Shown one piece after another: positions 18,541 to 28,238 of a DNA stretch of 64,000 bases. Source of the DNA: Gracilimonas sp046602855 (GTDB lineage Bacteria; Bacteroidota; Rhodothermia; Balneolales; Balneolaceae). Position 1 is the stretch's first letter, and each line of letters opens with the position of its first letter. A program made the translations under genes and the position numbers. The notes under the pieces are model-generated. The model did not search any database and was not told the DNA's origin. It saw only the letters and a program-made list of their open reading frames with translations. The stretch lies in contig NZ_JBKINJ010000001.1 in the NCBI RefSeq assembly GCF_046602855.1, positions 620,001 to 684,000 of the forward strand, read 5' to 3'.

Positions 18541-20706
18541 ATGAGTAAAAAAGACAGACTAAGCAAATTTGAAGATCTAATCATAGATCTTTTGAAGAAC
18601 AGCCCTGATCATAAGATGACAAGAGAACAAATGATCAGCGTTCTCAGATTAGAAAGCAACAACGAAATAAACAGACTCGATAAATCACTGAATCGATTAT
18701 CGAATAAGAATCGTATTAACCGAAAAGATAATTACATCTTATTGCCGGAGAAACAAAAATCCGGGGAAAAGAGATCAAGTTCCGGTTCAAAAACCTACGA
18801 AGGTAAAATTGATGTTTCAGCCAGGGGAACCGGATACGTGATCGTGGATGATCTTGATCAGGATATCATGGTTTCATCCAGGGATCTTGGGCTCGCATTG
18901 AACGATGATATCGTCAGAGTAGAGGTTACAGGCAAAGATAAAAGAAGCGGTCAGCCTCGTGGAAAACTGGTCGAAATTGTTGAACGTGGTAAGGATTTTT
19001 ATGTCGGTACCCTAAGGGAAGTAACAAAAGGAAATTATGTGATCGAAGCAGATCCGCAGTCGGTTCACACCAACTTCTTTGTACAGCCTGAAAACCTGAA
19101 TACGGCTCAGGATGGTGATAAGGTTATATTTGAACTTATTAATTGGATACACCCAAAAGCACTTCCTGAAGCTAATATTAAATCAGTATTAGGTAAGTCC
19201 GGCTCCAATGATGCGAATATTCTATCTATTCTCGCAGAAAATGATATGGTGGCTGAATTTCCAAAGGAAGTCGAAGACTATGCTCACGAAATTCCCCTTG
19301 AAATACCGGAAAAAGAATGCAATCGCCGCAGAGATCTGAGAGATGAAAACGTATTTACTATCGATCCCGCGGATGCTAAGGATTTTGATGATGCTCTGAG
19401 TATTGAGAAACTGGATAATGGAAACTATTATCTGGGAGTACATATTGCGGACGTTACTCATTATCTGACACCGAAATCGATCCTGGACCAGGAAGCGCAT
19501 AAAAGGGGAACCAGTGTATATCTCGTTGACCGGGTGATACCAATGCTTCCAGAAGTTCTCAGTAATGGAGTCTGCAGTCTACGACCCAATGAAGATAAAT
19601 TGACCTACAGCTGCTTCATGGAAATTGACGCAAAAGGCAGACTCGTTGATTATTCTGTTGAGGAAACAGTTATCCATTCCAAACAGCGATTTACCTATGA
19701 AGAAGCTCAGGAAATTGTTGATGGAAAAAAACATCCCATTAGTAAAGAAGTTAATATAGTAGCAGATCTTGCCCGTATTTTACTTGACAAAAGATTCAAA
19801 GAAGGCGCTATTGATTTTGATAATCCTGAACCTAAGTTTGTTTTGGATGAAAATGGGAAGCCATTGGAAGTTGTGATCAAGAAGAGGATATTTGCACACC
19901 GCCTGATTGAAGAATGTATGCTTATGGCCAATAAAACGGTGGCTTCTCACGTTGAGAAGATGCGTAAAGAATCAGGAAAGAAACGTTCGAAGGATCTTTT
20001 TCCTTTCTTTTACAGAGTTCATGACAAGCCTGATGCTGAAAAACTTGCCGGTATAGCTGAGCAGGTTAAACCGATCGGCATAAATTTTGAAGTTGGGAAT
20101 AACATAAGCCCCAAGAAGATCAATAATTTGCTTGAGCAGGTTAAAGACACAAATTTGGAGTATATAGTGAATGGCTTGATGCTTAGAGCTATGGCAAAAG
20201 CAGAATATTCACCAAATAATGTTGGACATTTTGGTTTGGGCTTTGAACATTACTCACACTTTACAAGCCCCATCAGGCGTTATCCGGATGTCATCGTTCA
20301 CCGATTGCTGAAAGGATATAATGCCGGAGCAAGGGTTTATACTTATGATCAGCTTAAAAAAGATGGCGAGCACTGCAGTGAGCGTGAAAAAGTGGCGGTC
20401 GATTCTGAACGTGATTCGGTCAAGCTTAAGCAGGTCGAGTATTTAAAAGATAAGACCGGTGAAAAATTTGAAGGAACGATCAGTGGTGTTATGGAAAGGG
20501 GAATTTTTGTGACCCTAAAAGACATTTACTGTGAAGGAATGATCAGGATCAGTGACCTGAAAGGTGATTATTATGTATATAATGAAAAAAGACATGCCTT
20601 AGTCGGTCGTAAAAGCAAGAAGCAATTTCAGCTGGGCGATGACATCAAAGTTCGTGTTAAAAGCACCGATCTGCAGAAGAGGCAGATCGACCTTAGTTTA
20701 GCTTAG
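18541..20706 (+). CDS. rnr: Ribonuclease R
   Basis: The 721-aa protein has an N-terminal helix-turn-helix part, cold-shock OB domains (about 75-230), an RNB catalytic domain (about 250-590, with DPADAKDFDDALSIE carrying the metal-binding aspartates and VYLVDRVIPMLPE) and a C-terminal S1 domain (about 640-720). RNase R is a 3'-5' exoribonuclease that degrades structured RNA. It follows the TamB-like gene by 10 bp and precedes the next gene by 21 bp. Length and domain order are standard. Confidence 0.96.
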   Translation: MSKKDRLSKFEDLIIDLLKNSPDHKMTREQMISVLRLESNNEINRLDKSLNRLSNKNRINRKDNYILLPEKQKSGEKRSSSGSKTYEGKIDVSARGTGYVIVDDLDQDIMVSSRDLGLALNDDIVRVEVTGKDKRSGQPRGKLVEIVERGKDFYVGTLREVTKGNYVIEADPQSVHTNFFVQPENLNTAQDGDKVIFELINWIHPKALPEANIKSVLGKSGSNDANILSILAENDMVAEFPKEVEDYAHEIPLEIPEKECNRRRDLRDENVFTIDPADAKDFDDALSIEKLDNGNYYLGVHIADVTHYLTPKSILDQEAHKRGTSVYLVDRVIPMLPEVLSNGVCSLRPNEDKLTYSCFMEIDAKGRLVDYSVEETVIHSKQRFTYEEAQEIVDGKKHPISKEVNIVADLARILLDKRFKEGAIDFDNPEPKFVLDENGKPLEVVIKKRIFAHRLIEECMLMANKTVASHVEKMRKESGKKRSKDLFPFFYRVHDKPDAEKLAGIAEQVKPIGINFEVGNNISPKKINNLLEQVKDTNLEYIVNGLMLRAMAKAEYSPNNVGHFGLGFEHYSHFTSPIRRYPDVIVHRLLKGYNAGARVYTYDQLKKDGEHCSEREKVAVDSERDSVKLKQVEYLKDKTGEKFEGTISGVMERGIFVTLKDIYCEGMIRISDLKGDYYVYNEKRHALVGRKSKKQFQLGDDIKVRVKSTDLQKRQIDLSLA

Positions 20707-20727
20707 TAATTTCATATAATAACGTTT

Positions 20728-23700
20728 ATGAAGGCGAAAATTTTCTCCATACTACTATTAGGAAGCATGATTCTGGCTGCAGATTCAATGTCTGTATTTG
20801 CCCAGTATTACCCGTTTGGAAAGAATAGGGTACAGTATGAAAAATTTGAGTGGAGGTATATTCAGTCCACTCATTTTGACGTCTACTATTATGGAGAAAA
20901 AAATTATGAACTGGCTGAATTTGCAGCCAAAAGTATCGAATCGGGTTATAAACAACTAAGTGAAGATTTTCAGCACGAGATCTCAAATCGGATCACACTT
21001 ATCATTTATGATTCCCACAATGACTTCTCACAAACCAATGTGGTTAATCTGCCGACGAGCGCAGAAGGGATTGGCGGTGTAACCGATAAAATGAAAAATC
21101 GAATGACGGTGCCATTTGCAGGAGATTATGCCGATTTTCGGCGAACTTTGCATCACGAGCTGGTACATGCTGTATTTAACGATATGTTCTATGGAGGTAC
21201 CATCAATTCTATTATCAGAAATAACATACAACTCGTTTTCCCTTTATGGTTTGAAGAAGGCCTTTCAGAGTATATGGCACTCGGATGGGATACTAATACC
21301 GATATGTACATTCGTGATGCAGTGATCAATAACTACCTTCCACCGATACCATATCTTAGTGGTTATTATAATTATCGGGGAGGACAAGCTGTCTGGAATT
21401 ATATTGTTGAACAGTACGGCCGACAAAAAATAGGAGAGATCCTTCAAAGAATTAAGACCTCGCGCAGTGTTGAATACGGACTGCAGCAATCTATTGGGCT
21501 TAATGTTGAAGAGTTATCAAAAGTATGGCAGGATGCCCTTAAGGAACGCTATTATCCGGAAGTGGCTGAACGTGAACGTGCTGATATGATCTCAACACTA
21601 CTGACAAAACGTGGGGATTTTGGCACATACAATACGAGTCCTTCAATCTCTCCACAGGGAGATAAGATCGCATTTATAACTAACGAAAGTGGATATTTTG
21701 ATGTAGTAGCGATCAGTGCTATTGACGGGAGAAAATTAAAGAGACTGATCAATGGTCAGCAGGACGTTGAATTTGAGGAATTGAATATCCTTAGTCCTAA
21801 TATTGCCTGGTCACCTGATGGTAGCAAAATCGCCATGTCCGTCAAATCAAAGGGAAGAGATGAACTTGCCATTATCGACTATCAGACGACCAATGTCTCC
21901 AAAGTCCAGTTTCCTGACCTGGATGCGATCGCTTCAATAGCATGGTCACCCGATGGCGAGAAGATCGCATTCGACGCTAATATTGGGCCGTATCAGGACA
22001 TATTTGTTTATAACATGAACACGCAGAAACTCACTAACATAACCGGAGATTTTTTCTCGGATATGCAGCCTGCGTGGAGTTCTGATTCTGAGTACATTTA
22101 TTTTGTATCTGATCGGGGTGATAGAACAGATCTTCACAATTACGCTCTTGGTTTCGATCTTCTGGAAACAGAGAGTTTATATCAAACGGATATTTATCGT
22201 GTTGGAATTAATTCCCGGAAAGCCGTTCAGCTAACCGATACCCCAATCTGGAATGAGAAATCACCTAAAACTACGCAGGACGGGCGTATGATGTTTATTT
22301 CAGATAAAAATGGGATTCCTAATGTGTACGAATTCAACCTGAACACCAGAACATCAACACCGCTTACAAATCTGCAGACAGGTGCTTCACAGATATCCGT
22401 AAGTGCAGACGGTTCACGCCTGGCGTTCAACTCTATCAATGAAGGATATCTCGATATATTTTTACTACGCTCACCCTTTGATAGAAGAAAATCTCAGGAT
22501 CTGACTTCGAATTACTGGGCCCAGAGAAGGGCAACTGAGTCTGAAGGGCAAAGAGTACCGGCTACCAAATATGCCCGTGAAATGTTCACAGTTTCAGGAT
22601 CAGGATTACCTGTAGGGGTAGATCTATCAGAAATTACTGATACAAGTGAAGATGCAGGTATGGGTAACAGGAATCAGCAAACACCGGATACCACGGCTAC
22701 AGGCACTGCCGAACAACAGGCTGAGGAAGAAGATAATAATGAGATCGATTTCAGAAATTATGTATTCAGTACTGAAGTAATAGAAGATACTACGATCGTG
22801 CTTGAGGACATTGAAAACTTCCAGCCCGAAAATACGCTTACTGAAGATGGCCGGTTTCAACCTAAGGAGTACAGACTCAGGTTCTCAACAGATATTTCAT
22901 ATAATCCCTCTATTGTCGCATCCACATATGGAACCTATGCCTTGACCCAATTTATCATAAGTGACCTGCTTGGAGATCATCAGATAGCACTGGGAACAAA
23001 CTTTGTAACAGACCTCAGGAATAGTGACTATTCTCTGCAGTACGGATATATGAAGAACAGAACCAATTGGTTTTTCAGCTATTTTCATACGTCCCGACGG
23101 TATCAGACCTTTTTCGGAGAGATCATACGGTTCAGAACCTATGGGGGTGGAGTGAATGCACAGTATCCGATCAATAAATTCAAAAGAGTTGATGCCGGTT
23201 TCTCAGTGATGGGTATCACGCGTGATTACAGCTCAGTTAGCGACCTTTTTGCCGGAAGTAGTTTTGGTTTAAATCAGGATCCCAATCAGAGCAGTCTTTT
23301 TATGTATCCTGAGGTAATATTCACAAATGATCAAACCTTGCCGGGATTCATTACACCCCAAGGTGGTAACAGGTATTCCATTGGATTATCAGGAAGTCCC
23401 GGAGTTGGAGATAATGCCCCACAGTTTGTTTCCGTTTTGGGTGATTATAGAAAATATTTCAATCTAGGTTCCAGATATAGTTTTGCAGTAAGAGCATCCG
23501 GTGCCTCTTCCGTGGGTCCGGATAAACAAACGTATTTTATGGGTGGCCGACTTGGCTGGATAAACCAACAGTTCAATCAAAACGGACTGTCTTACGATAA
23601 GCTTACTGATAGTTTCTTTACGGTACCTGCACTTCCGGTGAGAGGTTATGCTTACAATAGCATATATGGCAGTAACTTTTCTTTGATCAATGCAGAATTC

Positions 23701-24102
23701 AGATTCCCACTTTTTGCAGCTGTTGTACCTGGAGCGATACCAATATTGCCGCTATATAACATTACCGGTGCCGCTTTCCTGGACATTGGTTCAGCTTGGG
23801 GTGAGCGAATTGACTATGGATTGATAGATTCAAACAGCGATCCGATCGTAAACGATGCAAAACTGGATTTTAAGGTAGCTGAGGAACGGTTTGGAACCTA
23901 TGAGCTCAGAAATCAGGATGGCTCACTTGCCGGAACAGGACAGGCACCTTATTTGGATGGAGATATCCTTATTGGTGCCGGATTTGGATTGCGAACTATT
24001 GTATTCGGTCTTCCTTTCAGATATGATGTAGGCTGGCCATATCAGCGCAGCGGTTTCTTATCAGATCCTATACATTATTTCAGTATAGGCATCGACTTTT
24101 AA
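20728..24102 (+). CDS. Secreted gluzincin peptidase / TolB-propeller / C-terminal outer-membrane barrel fusion
   Basis: The 1124-aa protein has a signal peptide (about 1-26, ending VFAQ) and then a peptidase MA-like metalloprotease domain. The zinc motif is His143-Glu144-Leu-Val-His147 and the likely third ligand is Glu177 in WFEEGLSEY. From about 310 to 620 come TolB/WD40-like propeller repeats (IAWSPDGSKIA, IAWSPDGEKIA, PAWSSDSEYIYF). An acidic linker (about 640-710) leads to a region of alternating strands resembling a BamA/Omp85-type barrel, ending with a C-terminal Phe (YFSIGIDF), as expected for a BAM substrate. The sequence thus predicts a cell-surface or periplasmic protease tethered to the outer membrane. 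Substrate is unknown. It is convergent with the DUF5103 gene, with only 2 bp between. Confidence 0.88.
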   Translation: MKAKIFSILLLGSMILAADSMSVFAQYYPFGKNRVQYEKFEWRYIQSTHFDVYYYGEKNYELAEFAAKSIESGYKQLSEDFQHEISNRITLIIYDSHNDFSQTNVVNLPTSAEGIGGVTDKMKNRMTVPFAGDYADFRRTLHHELVHAVFNDMFYGGTINSIIRNNIQLVFPLWFEEGLSEYMALGWDTNTDMYIRDAVINNYLPPIPYLSGYYNYRGGQAVWNYIVEQYGRQKIGEILQRIKTSRSVEYGLQQSIGLNVEELSKVWQDALKERYYPEVAERERADMISTLLTKRGDFGTYNTSPSISPQGDKIAFITNESGYFDVVAISAIDGRKLKRLINGQQDVEFEELNILSPNIAWSPDGSKIAMSVKSKGRDELAIIDYQTTNVSKVQFPDLDAIASIAWSPDGEKIAFDANIGPYQDIFVYNMNTQKLTNITGDFFSDMQPAWSSDSEYIYFVSDRGDRTDLHNYALGFDLLETESLYQTDIYRVGINSRKAVQLTDTPIWNEKSPKTTQDGRMMFISDKNGIPNVYEFNLNTRTSTPLTNLQTGASQISVSADGSRLAFNSINEGYLDIFLLRSPFDRRKSQDLTSNYWAQRRATESEGQRVPATKYAREMFTVSGSGLPVGVDLSEITDTSEDAGMGNRNQQTPDTTATGTAEQQAEEEDNNEIDFRNYVFSTEVIEDTTIVLEDIENFQPENTLTEDGRFQPKEYRLRFSTDISYNPSIVASTYGTYALTQFIISDLLGDHQIALGTNFVTDLRNSDYSLQYGYMKNRTNWFFSYFHTSRRYQTFFGEIIRFRTYGGGVNAQYPINKFKRVDAGFSVMGITRDYSSVSDLFAGSSFGLNQDPNQSSLFMYPEVIFTNDQTLPGFITPQGGNRYSIGLSGSPGVGDNAPQFVSVLGDYRKYFNLGSRYSFAVRASGASSVGPDKQTYFMGGRLGWINQQFNQNGLSYDKLTDSFFTVPALPVRGYAYNSIYGSNFSLINAEFRFPLFAAVVPGAIPILPLYNITGAAFLDIGSAWGERIDYGLIDSNSDPIVNDAKLDFKVAEERFGTYELRNQDGSLAGTGQAPYLDGDILIGAGFGLRTIVFGLPFRYDVGWPYQRSGFLSDPIHYFSIGIDF

Positions 24103-24104
24103 GA

Positions 24105-25412
24105 TTACCGGGCATAAAAGGTTTCTAAAGCTAAGAGACGGTCAAATTTGCGGTCAGGATCATTGAAATAAACAAGACACATATACTCCTGAACAAGCGG
24201 AGTGCTGTTGTCAGAGAGTGATGTCAGGTCAATATGATTGTTTCTATTTATTTTGGCATAGTGATAGCTGTAGGATCCTTCCTTCAGCAATTGACTATGC
24301 TCCCAAAAACCTGAATCGGGGTTCAATATTAATTTACTACCATCATCTACTGTCCACTGATTGAAGTCCCCAAGAATGTGAATTTTATCATCAGGGACAA
24401 GGCTTTCATCAGCATCAAGTCTGAACAGAACATTGGCATACGTTGACCGAGTGGATGATTCAGGTTTAGAGATTCTGATCTTTGACTCTGAACCCGAGTT
24501 TAGAAAGTTTAGCACATCTTCCCTTAATATCACTTTTGGCGGGACAGTCCCGGGATTCCACTCAATGATATCATAGGTATTCTGCGTAAACACGCTTAGA
24601 TCTTTAAAAATATGCCCTACATTTGCAGGGAAGGCATTGGATTGAGTGAGATCGAATTTTGCGACATCAGGTGTGTTAAAATCGAAGGATTCGGTGAATC
24701 TGGTATCTGACCAAAATCGGTTCTGCAGGTAGGCGAAGCTAAGATCAAATTCAGGATATTTCACGAAATCAGGATAATGGTAAGAACTAAATAATCGATG
24801 CTCCGGAAAGAATCGCTTGCCTGAGTTAAAGATCGTCTGGGAGGTAGAACTGAGCTCACCTTCATTTTCCGTAATAAAAAACGGCAAAGAAAATAATTCC
24901 TGCCCCGATTCTGTATCTGATACATGAAGGAGATAGTTGCCGCTGCTTATGAATTTGACCTCTTCCTGAGAGATCCTGATCTCATAATGGATATAATCCG
25001 GTCCTCGTGAATTACTTTTTTGTCCGCCTCCCATAACAAGTTCACCTATTCCCTGTAAATACCAATCCTGAGGTATGTCGCTATATTCCCAGTTCTTGTT
25101 GTGGTGAGAGAAAGTGATCCTGAATTGTCCATTAACATCGGTTAGTTCATCAAAAGACAACGTAAGCTCATCTTCGGAGTTCAGAACAAGGATAGGGGGA
25201 TTTGTAGAGGTACTATTGGCAAAGAGCTGAATGCTCTTAAAAGATTCCGGTGCTGGAAGCTGATTGGGTACTATGGCCAAACTATTGACCGATATTCCAT
25301 TATCCGAGTCTGTTCTGTCAGAAACACTTAGTGTAGAGGAGCAAGCAGTAATGAAAACGAACATAAAAACCATAAAAGCTACGTTTAGCCTTAAACAGGG
25401 CTGATTTTCCAT
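24105..25412 (-). CDS. DUF5103 / type IX secretion plug-domain lipoprotein
   Basis: Reading from ATG at 25412 gives 435 aa beginning with a lipoprotein signal peptide (hydrophobic stretch then a lipobox-like ITAC, Cys about 24). An upstream in-frame ATG at 25475 would add 21 residues inside dapF and bury the signal peptide, so the shorter start is preferred. The C-terminal part contains the DUF5103 signature of immunoglobulin-like strands (KIHILGDFNQWTVDDGSKL.., LLKEGSYSYHYA). In Bacteroidota this family is annotated as a type IX secretion system plug protein domain. It follows dapF by 34 bp on the same strand. The domain call is good; a role in T9SS here is inference, as no other T9SS gene is present. 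Confidence 0.8.
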   Translation of the reverse strand: MENQPCLRLNVAFMVFMFVFITACSSTLSVSDRTDSDNGISVNSLAIVPNQLPAPESFKSIQLFANSTSTNPPILVLNSEDELTLSFDELTDVNGQFRITFSHHNKNWEYSDIPQDWYLQGIGELVMGGGQKSNSRGPDYIHYEIRISQEEVKFISSGNYLLHVSDTESGQELFSLPFFITENEGELSSTSQTIFNSGKRFFPEHRLFSSYHYPDFVKYPEFDLSFAYLQNRFWSDTRFTESFDFNTPDVAKFDLTQSNAFPANVGHIFKDLSVFTQNTYDIIEWNPGTVPPKVILREDVLNFLNSGSESKIRISKPESSTRSTYANVLFRLDADESLVPDDKIHILGDFNQWTVDDGSKLILNPDSGFWEHSQLLKEGSYSYHYAKINRNNHIDLTSLSDNSTPLVQEYMCLVYFNDPDRKFDRLLALETFYAR

Positions 25413-25446
25413 ATTATTCTGACTTTGTTCCAAAATGATGTTTTGA

Positions 25447-26271
25447 TTATACAGTGATGCTTCCCTTGAAAACAAAGTTAGCCGGGCCTGAAAGAATCAG
25501 CTGATGGTAGGTGGCTGCATTCGGATCAAAATCAAAAGATGCTTTTAATCGCCCGCCTCTAACATGAATATCAAACTCGCTGTGTTTTTCACTTTTGCCT
25601 TGCCTGTGATGGGCTGCAATAGCTGAAGCCAATGCGCCGGTGCCACAGGCGAGGGTCAAGTTCTCAACGCCACGTTCGTAGGTTTGTAATGAGATCTGCT
25701 TGCTGTCATCGCAGTGAACAAAATTCACGTTTGTTCCGGGAGGATCTATGGACTCATGATATCGGGTCTTTCTGCCGGTTTCAATAAGATCTTCATCGTT
25801 ATCCAGATGCTCTTTTTCCACGAAATGAATAAGGTGTTCGGTTCCGGCATCAGCTTTAATGAAAGAAAGTTCATCGACTTTTACTTCTTCTATTTGTACA
25901 TGAACCGGGAAATGTATGCTTACGGAGTCATCAGAATGGATCTCGGACTCATATACATTATCATGAACGTTGAAGGTTTGTGATGATCCGAATCCAAAAT
26001 AAAAAGCAAACATGGAGAGGCATCGTGCTCCGTTACCACACATACCTGCATCGCTTCCATCTGCATTCCTGTAGATCATGGTGTAGTCAACATCATCTCT
26101 CAGAGGAGGCTGGAGGACCAAAATTCCATCAGCGCCGATTCCAAATTTTCGATCACATAGTTTTGGGGTAAACTGAATGATATCTTCAAGTGTAAGACTG
26201 TAATTGCGGTTGTCGATCACTACGAAATCGTTTCCCGCACCTTCCATTTTATGAAATGATATCTTATGCAT
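25447..26271 (-). CDS. dapF: Diaminopimelate epimerase
   Basis: The 274-aa protein has the paired catalytic cysteine motifs MCGNGARC and LACGTGA and the N-terminal HKMEGAGNDFVVID signature. It interconverts LL- and meso-diaminopimelate for lysine and peptidoglycan synthesis. Length is typical. It is separated from holB by 2 bp and lies in the ccmB-holB-dapF-DUF5103 series on the minus strand. Confidence 0.96.
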   Translation of the reverse strand: MHKISFHKMEGAGNDFVVIDNRNYSLTLEDIIQFTPKLCDRKFGIGADGILVLQPPLRDDVDYTMIYRNADGSDAGMCGNGARCLSMFAFYFGFGSSQTFNVHDNVYESEIHSDDSVSIHFPVHVQIEEVKVDELSFIKADAGTEHLIHFVEKEHLDNDEDLIETGRKTRYHESIDPPGTNVNFVHCDDSKQISLQTYERGVENLTLACGTGALASAIAAHHRQGKSEKHSEFDIHVRGGRLKASFDFDPNAATYHQLILSGPANFVFKGSITV

Positions 26272-26273
26272 AA

Positions 26274-27455
26274 TTACTCCACAAAGGCAGGTATATGTTG
26301 CCAGTTATTTTCGTTTGAGATCACCGGATCTAGGCCGCGCATCAGCATGGAAAAACGCAGGGAAACCGAAATAAAGATCAGCTTTGGATTTACGTTCTGC
26401 CTGATTGCTGACCTGAATGAGTCCAGATGATCGATCATTTCTTCCAGTTTTGCTTCCCCGAGAGATCCAATAAACTTTTGAATAGACTCAAGCTGATCAA
26501 TATTGGTGATGAATTTTTTGTCTTCGGTTTCACGGTAGATCATAAGATCGCGAATATACATTTCGATAAGATTAGTGATCGCGATCAACCCTTCAATATT
26601 GTTGTTGCTTTGCCAGTCCTGAACCAAAGTGGAAAGCCCACTGGCATCCTGGCTAAAGGCCATTCTCATGAATCGGACAACAGACTCTCGGTTTTCTTTG
26701 AGTTTTTCCACATCAAAGAACCGCGTCATGGCATAATTTCCGCCGGAAACCCTTGCTAGGTAGGCGGCATCATCTGGGCTTAATCCATCCACCTCAATGA
26801 GTCCCCGCTCTATTTCCCGGTCTTTCAGTGTCCCTAATGGGATATGTTGACAGCGGGAGGTGATAGTTGGCAGAAGGCTTTCATAGCTCTCTGTGGTCAG
26901 TATGAACATGAGTCGGTCAGAGGGTTCTTCAAGCATTTTCAGGAAAGCATTGGCCGTTTCTTTTCGCATGGTTTCAACCCCGGTCATGATGACCACAATA
27001 CGATTCCCTTCGTTCGGCTTCAGTTTTGTGATTGGCCGAATATCTTCCCTGAAATAATCTATGGGATAAAAAGCCTGACGATTTTTTGATGATTCGTCGC
27101 TAAGAGAAGGCCGCTGTGAAAACCCGATGATCTCATAAGGATCTTCAGAAAGTAATTCTAGCCGGTCTCTTAATTCTTCAGTTTTTACCGTTGTCGGTTT
27201 TGGTATAAATACGTGTATATCCGGATGCGTAAACCAGGACGATTTTTTAGAACTTGTATATTCTCCGAGGTCACTCAGATTATCGATGCCATTTATGGCT
27301 TCAGCCAGTGCCAGGGCAAAGGCTGTTTTACCAATACCGCTTGGTCCTGATAAAAGGTAGGCATGACTTATTCTATCAGAAGCCAGTATTCTTTCAACCT
27401 GATTCTTAGCTCTTTGTTGGCCTATGATTCGTCTGTTACCAAACTTTATGTCCAT
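26274..27455 (-). CDS. holB: DNA polymerase III delta-prime subunit, zinc module apparently lost
   Basis: The 393-aa AAA+ protein has a Walker A motif GPSGIGKT (about 37-44) and the clamp-loader SRC motif (TSRCQHIP). It is the delta-prime subunit of the clamp loader. The usual four-cysteine zinc module between Walker A and the HPD segment is missing: the stretch GIDNLSDLGEYTSSKKSSWF, just before THPDIHVF, has no Cys. A longer-than-usual insert (about 100-150) follows. The ATP-binding P-loop is intact. It sits 5 bp after ccmB and 2 bp before dapF. Confidence 0.9.
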   Translation of the reverse strand: MDIKFGNRRIIGQQRAKNQVERILASDRISHAYLLSGPSGIGKTAFALALAEAINGIDNLSDLGEYTSSKKSSWFTHPDIHVFIPKPTTVKTEELRDRLELLSEDPYEIIGFSQRPSLSDESSKNRQAFYPIDYFREDIRPITKLKPNEGNRIVVIMTGVETMRKETANAFLKMLEEPSDRLMFILTTESYESLLPTITSRCQHIPLGTLKDREIERGLIEVDGLSPDDAAYLARVSGGNYAMTRFFDVEKLKENRESVVRFMRMAFSQDASGLSTLVQDWQSNNNIEGLIAITNLIEMYIRDLMIYRETEDKKFITNIDQLESIQKFIGSLGEAKLEEMIDHLDSFRSAIRQNVNPKLIFISVSLRFSMLMRGLDPVISNENNWQHIPAFVE

Positions 27456-27460
27456 GTATT

Positions 27461-28126
27461 CTATTCCTCCCAGATGAAATCAAAAAGTAGCACGCCGGAT
27501 GTTATGGTCACTCCGGCAAATCCTACTAATGCAGTAATATTATTCAAAGATGCATTGCCACCATCTATAAATGCCGTTTTACTGATGTCGGCCAACAATA
27601 AAACCAAAGGCATAAAAAGCGGAATACTCAGCACTGAAAAAATTGCACCTTTCCTGTCTGCCTGTGAGACCACAGCAGCCGTCATGGTGGCGACACCAGA
27701 TAGACCGGCAGTACCCACCAAAAGCATGATCAAAAAAGCAGTCCATGATTGGATACTGAGGTTCATAAGAAAAATATACCCGGCAAAGGTTGTGATATTT
27801 ATGAGCAGGGTAAACAGATAATTATAGATCAGTTTACCGCTATATACATTTGTTCCATTGGCGTAGATCCTTAGTAGATCAAAAGTTTTTTTATCGGTTT
27901 CAGAAATGAAACTTCGGCTGAGGGCAGACAGTGCTGCGAAAAGTATGATGATCCAAACGAGACCTGATTTTGGTCCGGGTTCAAGTTGATCAGCACGGAG
28001 CGTGAACAACACCAAAAGCATGGCGGCTGCAACAAAGGCTAATACCATATTGAAAGCGAACCTGGTACGTAATTCAATACGCAGGTCTTTCATTAAGATG
28101 GTGTACGTGCTTCTAATCCAACTCAT
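27461..28126 (-). CDS. ccmB: Heme exporter subunit CcmB
   Basis: The 221-aa protein has six predicted membrane segments and the CcmB pattern MKDLRIELRTRFAFNMVLAF near the N-terminus and DKKTFDLLRIYA in the first loop. CcmB is the membrane part of the CcmABC transporter that uses ATP to release holo-CcmE. It is 19 kb from ccmCDEF and no ccmA is next to it: the adjacent genes are the tricorn-like protease and holB. Family call is firm. Confidence 0.92.
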   Translation of the reverse strand: MSWIRSTYTILMKDLRIELRTRFAFNMVLAFVAAAMLLVLFTLRADQLEPGPKSGLVWIIILFAALSALSRSFISETDKKTFDLLRIYANGTNVYSGKLIYNYLFTLLINITTFAGYIFLMNLSIQSWTAFLIMLLVGTAGLSGVATMTAAVVSQADRKGAIFSVLSIPLFMPLVLLLADISKTAFIDGGNASLNNITALVGFAGVTITSGVLLFDFIWEE

Positions 28127-28238
28127 AACTTAGTTTAAGGATTTTAGCGGGCTATTAACAGGATTAATAAGCCTGTACTGCAATAATTTGAAAATGAAAG
28201 TGAGGGACTGAATGTTGCTCACCGGGTCACTGTCAATA

